Shown: in pieces, positions 47,344-55,631 of the stretch | Layout of the letters: each line of letters opens with the position of its first letter | Position numbering within the stretch: position 1 is the first letter of the stretch | Source: Anaerosolibacter sp. | GTDB lineage: Bacteria > Bacillota > Clostridia > Peptostreptococcales > Thermotaleaceae | Direction of reading: 5' to 3' | Length of the DNA stretch: 64,000 bases | NCBI RefSeq assembly: GCF_029240175.1 | Contig: NZ_JARBTM010000005.1 | Location: 306,837-370,836 of the forward strand | Position numbers and translations under genes: made by a program | The notes under the pieces: model-generated | What the model was told of the DNA's origin: nothing | Seen by the model: only the letters and a program-made list of their open reading frames with translations | The model's database searches: none

Positions 47344-49574
47344 TTTATTTTATTCTAGGGGCCATTATAACAGCAAGTATCAACTTACTCATGTTAGAGG
47401 CTTTAAATATTCATATGCCAGTGATAAAAATTATTATTCTTCAACTTGGGGTTTGGATTGGGGTTTGTTTGTCGTTAATGTTTCCACGCTGGGTAATCCC
47501 CCCGATTGCATTAGGCAGTGCTTGTGTCTTGGGGATTTCTTACTATCAAGGCATATTTGATGCAAAGGTTCTATGGAATTTTGGAAAGTGGGCATTTGAA
47601 TTTATTAAAGGACTGGATACCAACATTATCCTGACATACGATCTTTACCTTACTATTATTTTATTTGCAATGATAGATATCATTACAGGCTTCATTTTGC
47701 TAAAATTTAGAAACGCTTATTTGCTGTCATTATGGAGTATATTTTTTATTGTGGAATGGTATCAATATATTGATCATGCGATTAGATACTTCAATATTTT
47801 CATTTTTGGGCTTGTTTTATTTTATGCTTACGAAAGCTATGAGAAGTATATGAAGGATAGTATTGAACAAAAACATGTTTCCAACAGATTTCCTTTTAGC
47901 CATATAGCATTCTATGGAATATTGTCCTTGATGCTAATCATGGGTACTGCGAATATCGCTTCTATAGAATTTGAAGCGGTATCTGTTCAGTCTATAAATG
48001 ACACTGTTATAAGTATATTTCCATCTCTGAGAGAATGGCGGCACAATGGCGAAAACAAAGGAATTCAGAGTGGGTTTGCATTTGAAGAAACTCCTTATCA
48101 AGAAAATGGTGAAAAACTTGGAGGGGCTATTCAGGTGGATAAAAGTATTGTGATGTATGTTTCTGCGGATCGCCAGCTATACCTTAGAGGTCGTATAAAA
48201 AGTCTATACACAGGGGAGAATTGGTTAGCTGCTCAAGACAAGGGCGCCGCCTTTGTACAGAATGATCAAGGAAAGGAATACAAGGGTATAACCTATAAAG
48301 AAACAAAAATAGAAATCTATCCTACAAATATACGAACCAACACAATCTTCGCTCCTTACAAGCCCTATAGAGTAGATGTAGAAGGATATGAGGTCTTGAG
48401 AACAAAGGAAGATGAACTATATATTGTAAAATCGTTTTTAAGACCTAGACCTAAGTCCTATTACGTTCATAGTAAGGCTCCTATGCTAAAGGAGGTCAAT
48501 TTTACAGGAACTTCTAAATCCTACAAGGCTGAAATGAGGGAATACCTCCAGTTGCCCGATGAGATGTCACCCAAAATAAAAGCATTGACCGAGGAAGTTA
48601 CAGATGGATATTCTAATTCCTATGAAAAGATAAAGGGTATCGAAACATATCTACGTAAAACCTATCTCTATACTTTGCATGTAAGTAATGTGCCGCAAGA
48701 CAAGGATTTTGTGGAATACTTTTTATATGAAGAAAAGAAAGGGTACTGCACATATTTCGCATCTGCAATGGCTGTGATGGGTAGAACCATCGGGGTACCA
48801 ACGAGATATGTGGAAGGCTTTATACTACCAGATGTGAAAAATGAAGATGGATACTTTGAAGTAACTGCAGACAGGGCCCATGCCTGGGTAGAAGCCTACT
48901 TTGATGAGTTGGGGTGGATTGCTTTTGAACCAACACCTGCCTATCCTGTTCAAAGCGGTGAAATCCATATTGAATCCCAGCAAATGGTGAATACCAATAC
49001 AATCTCTTCACCACAAAGGCAGAATCCAGACTATTTAGCATTTAAGAATAGACTAGATGAAGAGTTTGCAGGATTGAACGTTCATGGTGATTATAATAAG
49101 GAAAAACCATTGAATGCCATGAAGATACCAAATATAGCATTGAAAATAGTGTTAGGGACCATAGGTGTGTTCATTTTGACTATATTGTTACGAATCGGGC
49201 ATTGTAAGATCAAAATGCAGAGACTTCACTTGATGAAAGAAAACCCTAGGGCTGTTGGATATTATTATGAATCCATTGAGGCCCTGAGTAGATATCTTCA
49301 ATCCAATGAGGAAGAAGGTTTGACGCCCAGAGAGCGCTTAGAATCACTGGAAAAATATTTTAATGGGAATTTAAATAGGCAGGAAATCGTTGGAATTTTA
49401 GAAAAAGGGTTATATAGTGGTAAACCCTTGTCTTTTCAAGAATTGGAAATAATGAAGAACTTTGAAAAGAAGATGGAGGAAGTTGTAAGACAGAAGCTTG
49501 GTTTCAGACTGTTTTTTTATCATAAATTTGTAAAAGGAACTCTTTATACATTAGAACCCCAAAAAGCTTTTTAA
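47319..49574 (+). CDS. Membrane transglutaminase-like protein (TgpA type)
   Basis: This 751-aa protein has six or so N-terminal membrane helices (to about 230), an extracytoplasmic transglutaminase-like domain, one more helix (about 608-630) and a cytoplasmic tail resembling DUF4129. The catalytic residues read C477 (KKGYCTYFASA) and H521 (RAHAWVEAYF). The third position is E537 in FEPTP, where many transglutaminases have Asp. Together with MoxR and DUF58 it forms a conserved operon. The substrate is unknown. Confidence 0.9.
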   Translation: MHPNKKSIIYFILGAIITASINLLMLEALNIHMPVIKIIILQLGVWIGVCLSLMFPRWVIPPIALGSACVLGISYYQGIFDAKVLWNFGKWAFEFIKGLDTNIILTYDLYLTIILFAMIDIITGFILLKFRNAYLLSLWSIFFIVEWYQYIDHAIRYFNIFIFGLVLFYAYESYEKYMKDSIEQKHVSNRFPFSHIAFYGILSLMLIMGTANIASIEFEAVSVQSINDTVISIFPSLREWRHNGENKGIQSGFAFEETPYQENGEKLGGAIQVDKSIVMYVSADRQLYLRGRIKSLYTGENWLAAQDKGAAFVQNDQGKEYKGITYKETKIEIYPTNIRTNTIFAPYKPYRVDVEGYEVLRTKEDELYIVKSFLRPRPKSYYVHSKAPMLKEVNFTGTSKSYKAEMREYLQLPDEMSPKIKALTEEVTDGYSNSYEKIKGIETYLRKTYLYTLHVSNVPQDKDFVEYFLYEEKKGYCTYFASAMAVMGRTIGVPTRYVEGFILPDVKNEDGYFEVTADRAHAWVEAYFDELGWIAFEPTPAYPVQSGEIHIESQQMVNTNTISSPQRQNPDYLAFKNRLDEEFAGLNVHGDYNKEKPLNAMKIPNIALKIVLGTIGVFILTILLRIGHCKIKMQRLHLMKENPRAVGYYYESIEALSRYLQSNEEEGLTPRERLESLEKYFNGNLNRQEIVGILEKGLYSGKPLSFQELEIMKNFEKKMEEVVRQKLGFRLFFYHKFVKGTLYTLEPQKAF

Positions 49575-49580
49575 AGTATG

Positions 49581-49606
49581 AAAGAGCAGCCCTAGGGCTG
49601 CTCTTT
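49581..49606. terminator. Bidirectional terminator between the transglutaminase gene and perR
   Basis: AAAGAGCAGCCCT followed directly by its complement forms a perfect 26-bp palindrome between the two converging genes. Confidence 0.85.
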
Positions 49607-49617
49607 CGTATAAAGGT

Positions 49618-50025
49618 CTATTTACACTGGGGACATAATCCATAAAAGTATAATTGTTGCCTATGGATGGAATAATTTGTGAAAGAATTGACTTTATCAA
49701 CGAGATCAGAAAAAATACCTTCTTCAACATCATCAACCTTATGACATACTGTACAGATAATGTGAGGATGGGAATGAGTGTTGGCATCATAACGAAAGCT
49801 GGATTCGCCTACATTTAACTCTTGAACAAGACCAGCTTTTTTAAACACATCCAAGGATTTATAAACGGTAGCAAGGCTCATGGTAGGATATATAGGCGCA
49901 AGTTTTTTGTAAATGACCTCAGCACTAGGATGTTCCGTAGTATTCATGAGTATGTCATATATTGCTATACGTTGAGGTGTTACCTTCATACCGTGATCCC
50001 TGAGAGTTTTTGTAAATTCTTTCAC
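49618..50025 (-). CDS. perR: Peroxide-sensing Fur-family repressor PerR
   Basis: From GTG 50025 the protein has 135 aa. All known B. subtilis PerR metal ligands align with a constant offset of five: the regulatory Fe/Mn site H32, D80, H86, H88, D99 (H37, D85, H91, H93, D104) and the structural zinc site C91, C94, C131, C134 (C96, C99, C136, C139). The Asp at 99 is what sets PerR apart from Fur and Zur. The frame is open from ATG 50040, but no ribosome binding site precedes it. GGAG within that stretch lies 9 nt before GTG 50025. PerR represses peroxide-defence genes until H2O2 oxidises its histidines. A promoter lies just upstream. Confidence 0.92.
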   Translation of the reverse strand: MKEFTKTLRDHGMKVTPQRIAIYDILMNTTEHPSAEVIYKKLAPIYPTMSLATVYKSLDVFKKAGLVQELNVGESSFRYDANTHSHPHIICTVCHKVDDVEEGIFSDLVDKVNSFTNYSIHRQQLYFYGLCPQCK

Positions 50026-50067
50026 GACAACACGCTCCATTCAATTACAGTCTATTCTGTTAGTTAG

Positions 50068-50097
50068 ATTATATTACAAAATGGATTTATTTGTCAA
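50068..50097 (-). promoter_or_regulatory. Promoter of perR
   Basis: On the - strand TTGACA (50092-50097) and TATAAT (50068-50073) are separated by 18 bp. The -10 is preceded by TTTTGTAA, so the half-site TTTTGTAATATAAT is shared with the palindrome at 45091-45115. Confidence 0.75.
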
Positions 50098-50248
50098 ACA
50101 ACAATATACAATTTCGTGAAAATTTAAACGATTAATAAATTTTATTTATCATTTTTTGAAAAAAGACTTAGATTGTCTTAATGATTCATATGTTTTATGA
50201 TATATATGAGACGAAATCAAGATTGTTATAGAAAGTAGGGTGTTGTAT

Positions 50249-51397
50249 TTGAAAAAAGTTTCTTTGATAAGATGTGAAGATTATGACTATAAAGAAGTAA
50301 AAGCTTCGATTGAACGAAGCTTGCAACATCTGGGTGGAATTGAAAAATACATACAACCCGGGGACAAAGTACTGTTAAAATTAAATTTATTGATGAAGAA
50401 AAGGCCCCAGGAGGCAGTTACAACCCATCCTTCCTTTGCAAAAGCATTGGCGGAGATTCTTATAAACTATGGTGCAGAGGTGATCATAGGAGACAGCCCC
50501 GGGGGACCCTTTAATGAAGGTGCATTAAGAGGTGTATATAAAGCTTGCGGCATGGACGAAATCGCAAAAGAAATAGGAGCTACGTTAAACTATAATACCA
50601 ATGCAGTAGAAATAAAGAATGAGAAGGGACTTTTACTAAAGAAGATAACAGCGATTGAGGTATTAAAAGAAGTGGATAAGGTTATATCTGTCTCTAAGTT
50701 AAAAACCCATGGAATGATGATGTTTACAGGAGCTGTAAAGAACATGTTTGGTATCGTTGCTGGATTGGAAAAGGCTGAGTATCATGTACGCATGCCTAAT
50801 AATGCTGATTTTTCCAATGCCCTTGTAGATATTTGCCTGGCCAGTGAGCCTGTTTTATCCTTTATGGATGGAATTGTTGGTATGGAAGGTGCTGGCCCAA
50901 GTGCAGGGAACCCGAGGAAACTTGGTGCTGTGATAGCATCTGAAAGTCCGTACCATCTGGATGTGGTAGCTTCATCCATTATTGGATTAACCCCTGCAAA
51001 GGTACCAACGATACAGAGATGTGTGGAGCGAGGATTATGTAAAGGAAACTTTGAGGATATTGAATTGCTTGGTGATGCAGTAGAGGGATTTATTGTCAAA
51101 GATTTTATCATCCCTGAAATAAGAGGACTGGATTTGTTAGAGGGAAAGCTGCCTAAGTTCTTGCGAGATATCTTGAACGAGCTTATACAGCCAAAACCAA
51201 TTTTTCTGCATGACAAGTGTGTAGGATGCAGGGATTGTGCAGAAAACTGCCCGCCCCAGGTCATAGAAATGAAGGATAGAAAGCCAAATGTTCGCTTAGA
51301 TGAGTGTATACGATGTTTTTGTTGTCAAGAACTGTGCCCTGTGAAAGCAGTAGAAATTCATCGACCATTACTCATGAAATTGTTGGCGAAGCTATAG
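50249..51397 (+). CDS. DUF362 protein with C-terminal 2[4Fe-4S] ferredoxin domain
   Basis: The 382-aa protein has a DUF362 domain (to about 310) followed by two ferredoxin motifs: C324-C327-C330-C334 and C353-C356-C359-C363, with an extra C358. DUF362 proteins are frequent in anaerobes, and no enzymatic role is firmly established. The start is TTG 50249, after AAAGTAGGGTG, giving MKKVSLIRC. A second DUF362 gene without cysteine motifs follows after 67 bp, and the two may work together. Confidence 0.85.
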   Translation: MKKVSLIRCEDYDYKEVKASIERSLQHLGGIEKYIQPGDKVLLKLNLLMKKRPQEAVTTHPSFAKALAEILINYGAEVIIGDSPGGPFNEGALRGVYKACGMDEIAKEIGATLNYNTNAVEIKNEKGLLLKKITAIEVLKEVDKVISVSKLKTHGMMMFTGAVKNMFGIVAGLEKAEYHVRMPNNADFSNALVDICLASEPVLSFMDGIVGMEGAGPSAGNPRKLGAVIASESPYHLDVVASSIIGLTPAKVPTIQRCVERGLCKGNFEDIELLGDAVEGFIVKDFIIPEIRGLDLLEGKLPKFLRDILNELIQPKPIFLHDKCVGCRDCAENCPPQVIEMKDRKPNVRLDECIRCFCCQELCPVKAVEIHRPLLMKLLAKL

Positions 51398-51464
51398 CAG
51401 GAGGGAATACTTCTTTCTCTTTTTAATCATACTATCAATATTCTAATGGATATGAGGTGGAAGG

Positions 51465-52397
51465 ATGAGAAAAGAAAGAAGAGTAAAAGAACCTATTGTC
51501 GCTATCATGAAGGATCAGAATGAGGGCCAATCGGTAATAGATGCATTAGAATTATTGCCAATGGATGAAATTATTAAAACAGGAGACGTGGTCGTAATTA
51601 CACCGAATTGGGTAAAGTCAAAGTTACCTTATACAGGCACTGTAGTAGGACCCCATACCCTGCAAAGGCTTATTCAGTATATTAAGACCAAGAATCCTAA
51701 AAAAATATATATTGCTACTGGATCTGGCGGAGATCCGACGCCTCGGGTGATGAAAACAGTCGGATATGATCAGATTATCGAAGAGGAAGCTGTGGAATTT
51801 GTTGATCTAAATTATGGGCCTTATGTGGAATTAGATTTAGAACACAATGTGATAGCATCTACAAAAATGAATAAATTGATTGAGGAAATGGATGTGCTCA
51901 TCTCCTTTACCCAATTGAAGCAGCATGAAGAGGCAACCGTAAGTGCAGGCATAAAAAATATAGCCTTGGGTTGGCCGCCAGCCGAGATCCATGGATTTCC
52001 CAAAAAAGATTTAGGTATTCACGAAGATCTCCATGGTTTTATTGTGGCTATGGCAAAAAAAATACCCATAGATTTAACGATTATCAGTGCTGATAAAGCG
52101 ATGATCGGAACCGGGCCATCCGATGGTAAATCTGTTGATACACCCGGTTTAATTATTGCCGGTACAGATCCTGTGGCGGCAGATACCATAGGGGCCAGAT
52201 TGTTAGGATTTCTTCCCCAGGCGGTGCAGTACATCTATAGTCTCTTTAAGGAGGAGATTGGCGCGGCTCAGCCGGAGAAAATGACATTGCGAGGGATTCC
52301 CCTTGAAACGGCTGAAAACATCTTTAGTCAGGCTGCTTATGATCAAAAAATAGCCTTAGACAAAGACAAAATAAAAGATATTCATGGTAATCGTTAA
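51465..52397 (+). CDS. DUF362 protein without ferredoxin domain
   Basis: This 310-aa protein has the DUF362 pattern: VVITPNWVKSK, YIATGSGGDPTPRVMK, and ISFTQLKQHEEATVSAGIKN (central stretch of the family, split here for length). No cysteine cluster is present. It may supply the substrate-binding half to a ferredoxin-bearing partner such as the gene before it. The function is unknown. GAGGTGGAAGG precedes ATG 51465. Confidence 0.8.
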   Translation: MRKERRVKEPIVAIMKDQNEGQSVIDALELLPMDEIIKTGDVVVITPNWVKSKLPYTGTVVGPHTLQRLIQYIKTKNPKKIYIATGSGGDPTPRVMKTVGYDQIIEEEAVEFVDLNYGPYVELDLEHNVIASTKMNKLIEEMDVLISFTQLKQHEEATVSAGIKNIALGWPPAEIHGFPKKDLGIHEDLHGFIVAMAKKIPIDLTIISADKAMIGTGPSDGKSVDTPGLIIAGTDPVAADTIGARLLGFLPQAVQYIYSLFKEEIGAAQPEKMTLRGIPLETAENIFSQAAYDQKIALDKDKIKDIHGNR

Positions 52398-52499
52398 ATC
52401 CAGCAGCCCTCCATATGAATCCATGGAAAAGCTTTATTTTTAACTTTTTTATGGTATAATAACAGAAATACGTTTAGAACATTTGAGGAGGCGAAAGAT

Positions 52500-52961
52500 G
52501 TGAATGCGGAATATATCAATCCTTTTTTAAATGCCAGCAGGGATATTCTAGCGCAAATGGCGGGCATTTCAAGTGAAATCGGAAAAATCTATGTGAAGGA
52601 CTCACCATTTGCATCTCAAAATGTCGCGATTATCATTGGTTTAACAGGATCTATCAAGGGGCAAGTTTTGATCAATATGAGTGAACCTATGGCACTAAAA
52701 ATAGCTTCCAATATGATGGGGGGCATGCCTGTAGCTGCCTTAGATGAGATTGCAAGAAGTGCAATTTCTGAATTAGGTAACATGATTCTAGGAAATGCAG
52801 CCACCTTGCTTTATAATGTGGGAGTGACGATGGATATAACACCGCCCACCCTTTTGGTAGGAGAAAGGATTTCCCTATCAACCGCCCAATTGAAAACCAT
52901 ATGTATACCATTACAAACTGAAATGGGTACATTTGAAATTGATATTGCAGTAAAGGAGTAG
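52500..52961 (+). CDS. cheX: CheX-like chemotaxis phosphatase
   Basis: This 153-aa protein is of the CheC/CheX/FliY phosphatase group. It has a single E-x2-N active motif, E91 and N94 in SELGNMILGN, as in CheX of Thermotoga maritima; CheC has two such motifs. It would dephosphorylate CheY-P, although no other chemotaxis gene is in the window, so it could serve another response regulator. The start is GTG 52500 after GAGGAGG. An ATG two bases earlier is out of frame. Confidence 0.85.
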   Translation: MNAEYINPFLNASRDILAQMAGISSEIGKIYVKDSPFASQNVAIIIGLTGSIKGQVLINMSEPMALKIASNMMGGMPVAALDEIARSAISELGNMILGNAATLLYNVGVTMDITPPTLLVGERISLSTAQLKTICIPLQTEMGTFEIDIAVKE

Positions 52962-52971
52962 AGGATAAGAA

Positions 52972-53442
52972 ATGGCAATAAATATTGTATTGTTTGAACC
53001 AGAAATTCCGCCAAACACGGGGAATATTGCAAGAAGCTGTGCTGCCACAGGAAGCAGGCTTCACCTAATCAAGCCACTGGGTTTTTCTATTGATGATAAA
53101 CAGCTAAAGCGGGCTGGATTGGATTATTGGGATCTGTTAGAAATTCACGTATATGAAAACTTAAATGATTTTTTTGATAAATATCCCCATGGAAGATTTT
53201 ATTTTGCTACCACCAAAGCCAAAAAATACTATACGGATATGCAATTTGAAGACGAGGATTTCATTGTTTTTGGTAAAGAAACAGCAGGGTTACCGCCAGA
53301 AGTATTGGCTAATAATATGGAGACCTGCATAAAGATTCCCATGCTGCCCATAGATAAAGCCCGGTCCTTGAATCTATCAAATTCAGTAAATATTGTTTTG
53401 TTTGAAGCCTTAAGACAGCTTGGATTTGAAAATCTAGTATAA
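52972..53442 (+). CDS. trmL: tRNA (cytidine/uridine-34-2'-O)-methyltransferase
   Basis: TrmL methylates the 2'-OH at wobble position 34 of tRNA-Leu isoacceptors. The 156-aa SPOUT protein has the N-terminal FEPEIPPNTGNIARSCAATG pattern, FGKETAGLPPEVL, and the knot stretch LSNSVNIVLFEALRQ, all typical of the family. It follows cheX by 10 bp. A hairpin terminator follows. Confidence 0.94.
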   Translation: MAINIVLFEPEIPPNTGNIARSCAATGSRLHLIKPLGFSIDDKQLKRAGLDYWDLLEIHVYENLNDFFDKYPHGRFYFATTKAKKYYTDMQFEDEDFIVFGKETAGLPPEVLANNMETCIKIPMLPIDKARSLNLSNSVNIVLFEALRQLGFENLV

Positions 53443-53459
53443 AAAGTCACAATAATGTT

Positions 53460-53488
53460 AACCGTCATTGATGAAATGATGGTTTTTT
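53460..53488 (+). terminator. Terminator after trmL
   Basis: AACCGTCATT (53460-53469) pairs with AATGATGGTT (53475-53484), with one G.U pair and a 5-nt loop, and the T tract runs to 53488. Confidence 0.8.
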
Positions 53489-53520
53489 GCATTTCTCTAT
53501 TAATATTTTAAGGGGACAAC

Positions 53521-53582
53521 TTAACGCAAATTTAAAAAAATTAACGATGTATTAACAAAAACATCAAAAAATAGTGTATGAT
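53521..53582 (+). promoter_or_regulatory. Pho-box-like repeats and -10 box of the first Na/Pi gene
   Basis: TTAACG (53521), TTAAAA (53532), TTAACG (53541) and TTAACA (53552) occur with 11-bp steps inside each pair, as PhoP boxes do (TTAACA-N5-TTAACA). TATGAT at 53577-53582 is the likely -10. The same layout stands before the paralog at 55632. Confidence 0.6.
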
Positions 53583-53626
53583 ATACAGGGACAGGTTTCA
53601 GGATTTTAAATTATTGGAGGGACAGC

Positions 53627-55255
53627 ATGAAGATCATTTTTGAAGTACTTGGAGGTTTGGGGCTTTTTCTTTATGGGATGACCATCATGGGAGATGGCCT
53701 TGAAAAAGCTGCTGGGGACAAGATGAAAAAGATTATTGAGGTATTGACCAATAATCGGATTATTGCAGTGGTTGTAGGTGCGCTGGTAACAATGATTATT
53801 CAAAGCAGCAGTGCGACTACCGTTATGGTTGTAGGCTTTGTCAATGCAGGAATTATGACGTTAACCCAAGCAACAGGAATTATCATGGGTGCCAATATCG
53901 GTACCACCGTTACTGCCCAGATTGCCTCATTGGATCTAAATAAGATTGCACCTTTGGTGGTGGGTTTAGCCGTTGGTGTTTGGATGTTCGCTGAGAACAA
54001 AAAAACAAAAAACATTGCTGAGATTTTTATAGGCTTCGGAATCTTGTTTATTGGCATGGATTTTATGAAACATGCCGTAAAGCCATTAAAAGAATTTGAA
54101 GGTTTCAGAACGATGATGCTGAGCTTTGGAAAAGGAACATTTTTAGACTCCTTTTTAGCTGTTTTTACAGGTTTTGTGGTTACAGCCATTGTACAGAGCA
54201 GCAGTGCTGCTACGGGTATTCTTATTGCCTTAGCAAGCGAAGGGTTTTTACCAATAGAAGCCTCTTTGCCGATTATTTTTGGTACGAATATTGGAACATG
54301 CGTTACAGCGATGTTATCTAGTATAGGGGCCAATCGTACAGCGAAAAGAGCCGCTTTTATCCATTTTATGTTCAATATTATAGGTACTGTCATTTTTATG
54401 GTGTTCTTTAGAGGTGTGACGATTCATTTGGTTAAATATCTTACGCCTGATAATGCTGCAAGGCAGCTGGCCAATGCCCATACATTCTTTAACATTGTAA
54501 ATACGCTTTTATTGTTACCGTTTGCTGTACTACTAGTGAAACTAGCAAATACGATTATTCCGATAAAGGATTATGAGAAGGAAGAAATTGGTGGAATCAA
54601 ACATTTAGATGATCGTATTCTTGAAACCCCTTCTATTGCTATCGTACAGGTTATGAAAGAAACGATAAATATGGGGCAGTTGGCCTTAGCAAACTATAAA
54701 AAATCAATCGATGCATTTATAGATAAGAATGAAAAGCTTGTTCATGATGTGTTTAAACAAGAAAAAATAATCAATCAGATGGAACAAGAAATTGCTTCAT
54801 ACTTGGTGAAACTGTCAAATACAGCACTATCGGCAGGTCAACATGAGGTGGTAGATGGATTGTTTAGTACCATTAATGATATTGAACGGGTGGGAGATCA
54901 TAGTGATAACTTAGCAGAGTTATCTCTTTATGCCATTGAACATGACATCTGTTTCTCAGATATTGGTATGGCAGAACTGAAGGAAATCCATGAAAAAGTA
55001 GTGGATGCATATACCCTTTCCCTAGAGGCTTTAGAGACAGGTGATTCCCGAGGCGCAAATAAGGTTATTCAGCTCGAGGGTGAAGTAGATGCATTGGAAA
55101 AAAGTCTAAGAGCCCATCATATTCAGCGTTTGAACAAACAACAATGTTCACCGGAATCGGGTGTAATATTTTTAGACATGTTGAGTAACTTAGAAAGGAT
55201 CGCAGACCATGCATCAAATATAGCCATGGCTGTTATTGATACGAATCGAAAATAA
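53627..55255 (+). CDS. Na+/phosphate cotransporter with PhoU domain (copy 1)
   Basis: This 542-aa protein is of the NptA/YjbB type. Two inverted Na/Pi-cotransporter repeats carry the hallmark QSSSATT at 59-65 and QSSSAAT from about 190, spread over 8 or so membrane helices to about 310. A cytoplasmic PhoU-like helical domain follows from about 340 (ERVGDHSDNLAEL and ERIADHASNIA). It probably moves inorganic phosphate coupled to sodium. The direction is not settled for bacterial forms. Pho-box-like repeats upstream suggest control by phosphate. Confidence 0.92.
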   Translation: MKIIFEVLGGLGLFLYGMTIMGDGLEKAAGDKMKKIIEVLTNNRIIAVVVGALVTMIIQSSSATTVMVVGFVNAGIMTLTQATGIIMGANIGTTVTAQIASLDLNKIAPLVVGLAVGVWMFAENKKTKNIAEIFIGFGILFIGMDFMKHAVKPLKEFEGFRTMMLSFGKGTFLDSFLAVFTGFVVTAIVQSSSAATGILIALASEGFLPIEASLPIIFGTNIGTCVTAMLSSIGANRTAKRAAFIHFMFNIIGTVIFMVFFRGVTIHLVKYLTPDNAARQLANAHTFFNIVNTLLLLPFAVLLVKLANTIIPIKDYEKEEIGGIKHLDDRILETPSIAIVQVMKETINMGQLALANYKKSIDAFIDKNEKLVHDVFKQEKIINQMEQEIASYLVKLSNTALSAGQHEVVDGLFSTINDIERVGDHSDNLAELSLYAIEHDICFSDIGMAELKEIHEKVVDAYTLSLEALETGDSRGANKVIQLEGEVDALEKSLRAHHIQRLNKQQCSPESGVIFLDMLSNLERIADHASNIAMAVIDTNRK

Positions 55256-55262
55256 TAAATTG

Positions 55263-55289
55263 AGGGATGCTCCAGGGTATCCCTTTTTT
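55263..55289 (+). terminator. Terminator of Na/Pi copy 1
   Basis: AGGGAT (55263-55268) pairs with ATCCCT (55279-55284). The stem can extend with G.U pairs, and TTTTTT follows. Confidence 0.75.
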
Positions 55290-55446
55290 ATTTAATAGGA
55301 AAGGTCTACTTTCCTATTAAATAAAAAAACAGGGGTGCAGGGGAAGGTATTCCCATGCCGTTTTCAGAGGGGTGCTCAGGCTGCTTAGCAGCCGTCGAAG
55401 GGGAACTAGGTTCCCCTAGCGAAGGCATCGTCAGATGCATTTTTTA
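55284..55446. repeat. Chain of five hairpins between the two Na/Pi genes
   Basis: In order: a perfect 20-bp inverted repeat (55284-55303 with 55309-55328); GCA-G-GGGAA / TTCCC-A-TGC (55337-55358); GGCTGC-TTA-GCAGCC (55379-55393); AGGGGAAC-TAG-GTTCCCCT (55399-55417); GCATC-GTCA-GATGC (55425-55438) followed by ATTTTTT. The G+C-rich middle differs from its AT-rich surroundings. It is either a structured RNA ending in a terminator or an intergenic repeat element. No reading frame is evident. Confidence 0.7.
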
Positions 55447-55473
55447 CATGGTGTTAATAAAAACAATAAATTG

Positions 55474-55525
55474 TTAAAAGATTTAACATAGACTTAACAA
55501 AAAGGGTGAAAAAATGTCGTATGAT
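55474..55525 (+). promoter_or_regulatory. Pho-box-like repeats and -10 box of the second Na/Pi gene
   Basis: TTAAAA (55474), TTAACA (55483) and TTAACA (55494) are followed by TATGAT at 55520-55525. Steps of 9 and 11 bp and the distance to the -10 match the first copy to within one base. Confidence 0.6.
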
Positions 55526-55631
55526 ATACAAGGTAGTTATTGAATGAGTGAAGTGCTGGTATAAGCATACATTCAATATTCTTTAGGCAAACTATCTTGA
55601 GACATGGAAGATAATCATGGGAGGATGAAAA

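Noticed and set aside
53800..54393. 197-codon - strand frame inside the first Na/Pi gene
   Set aside because: It is a shadow frame of low-complexity hydrophobic coding DNA. The paralog shows a similar but shorter one, as expected from shared codon use.
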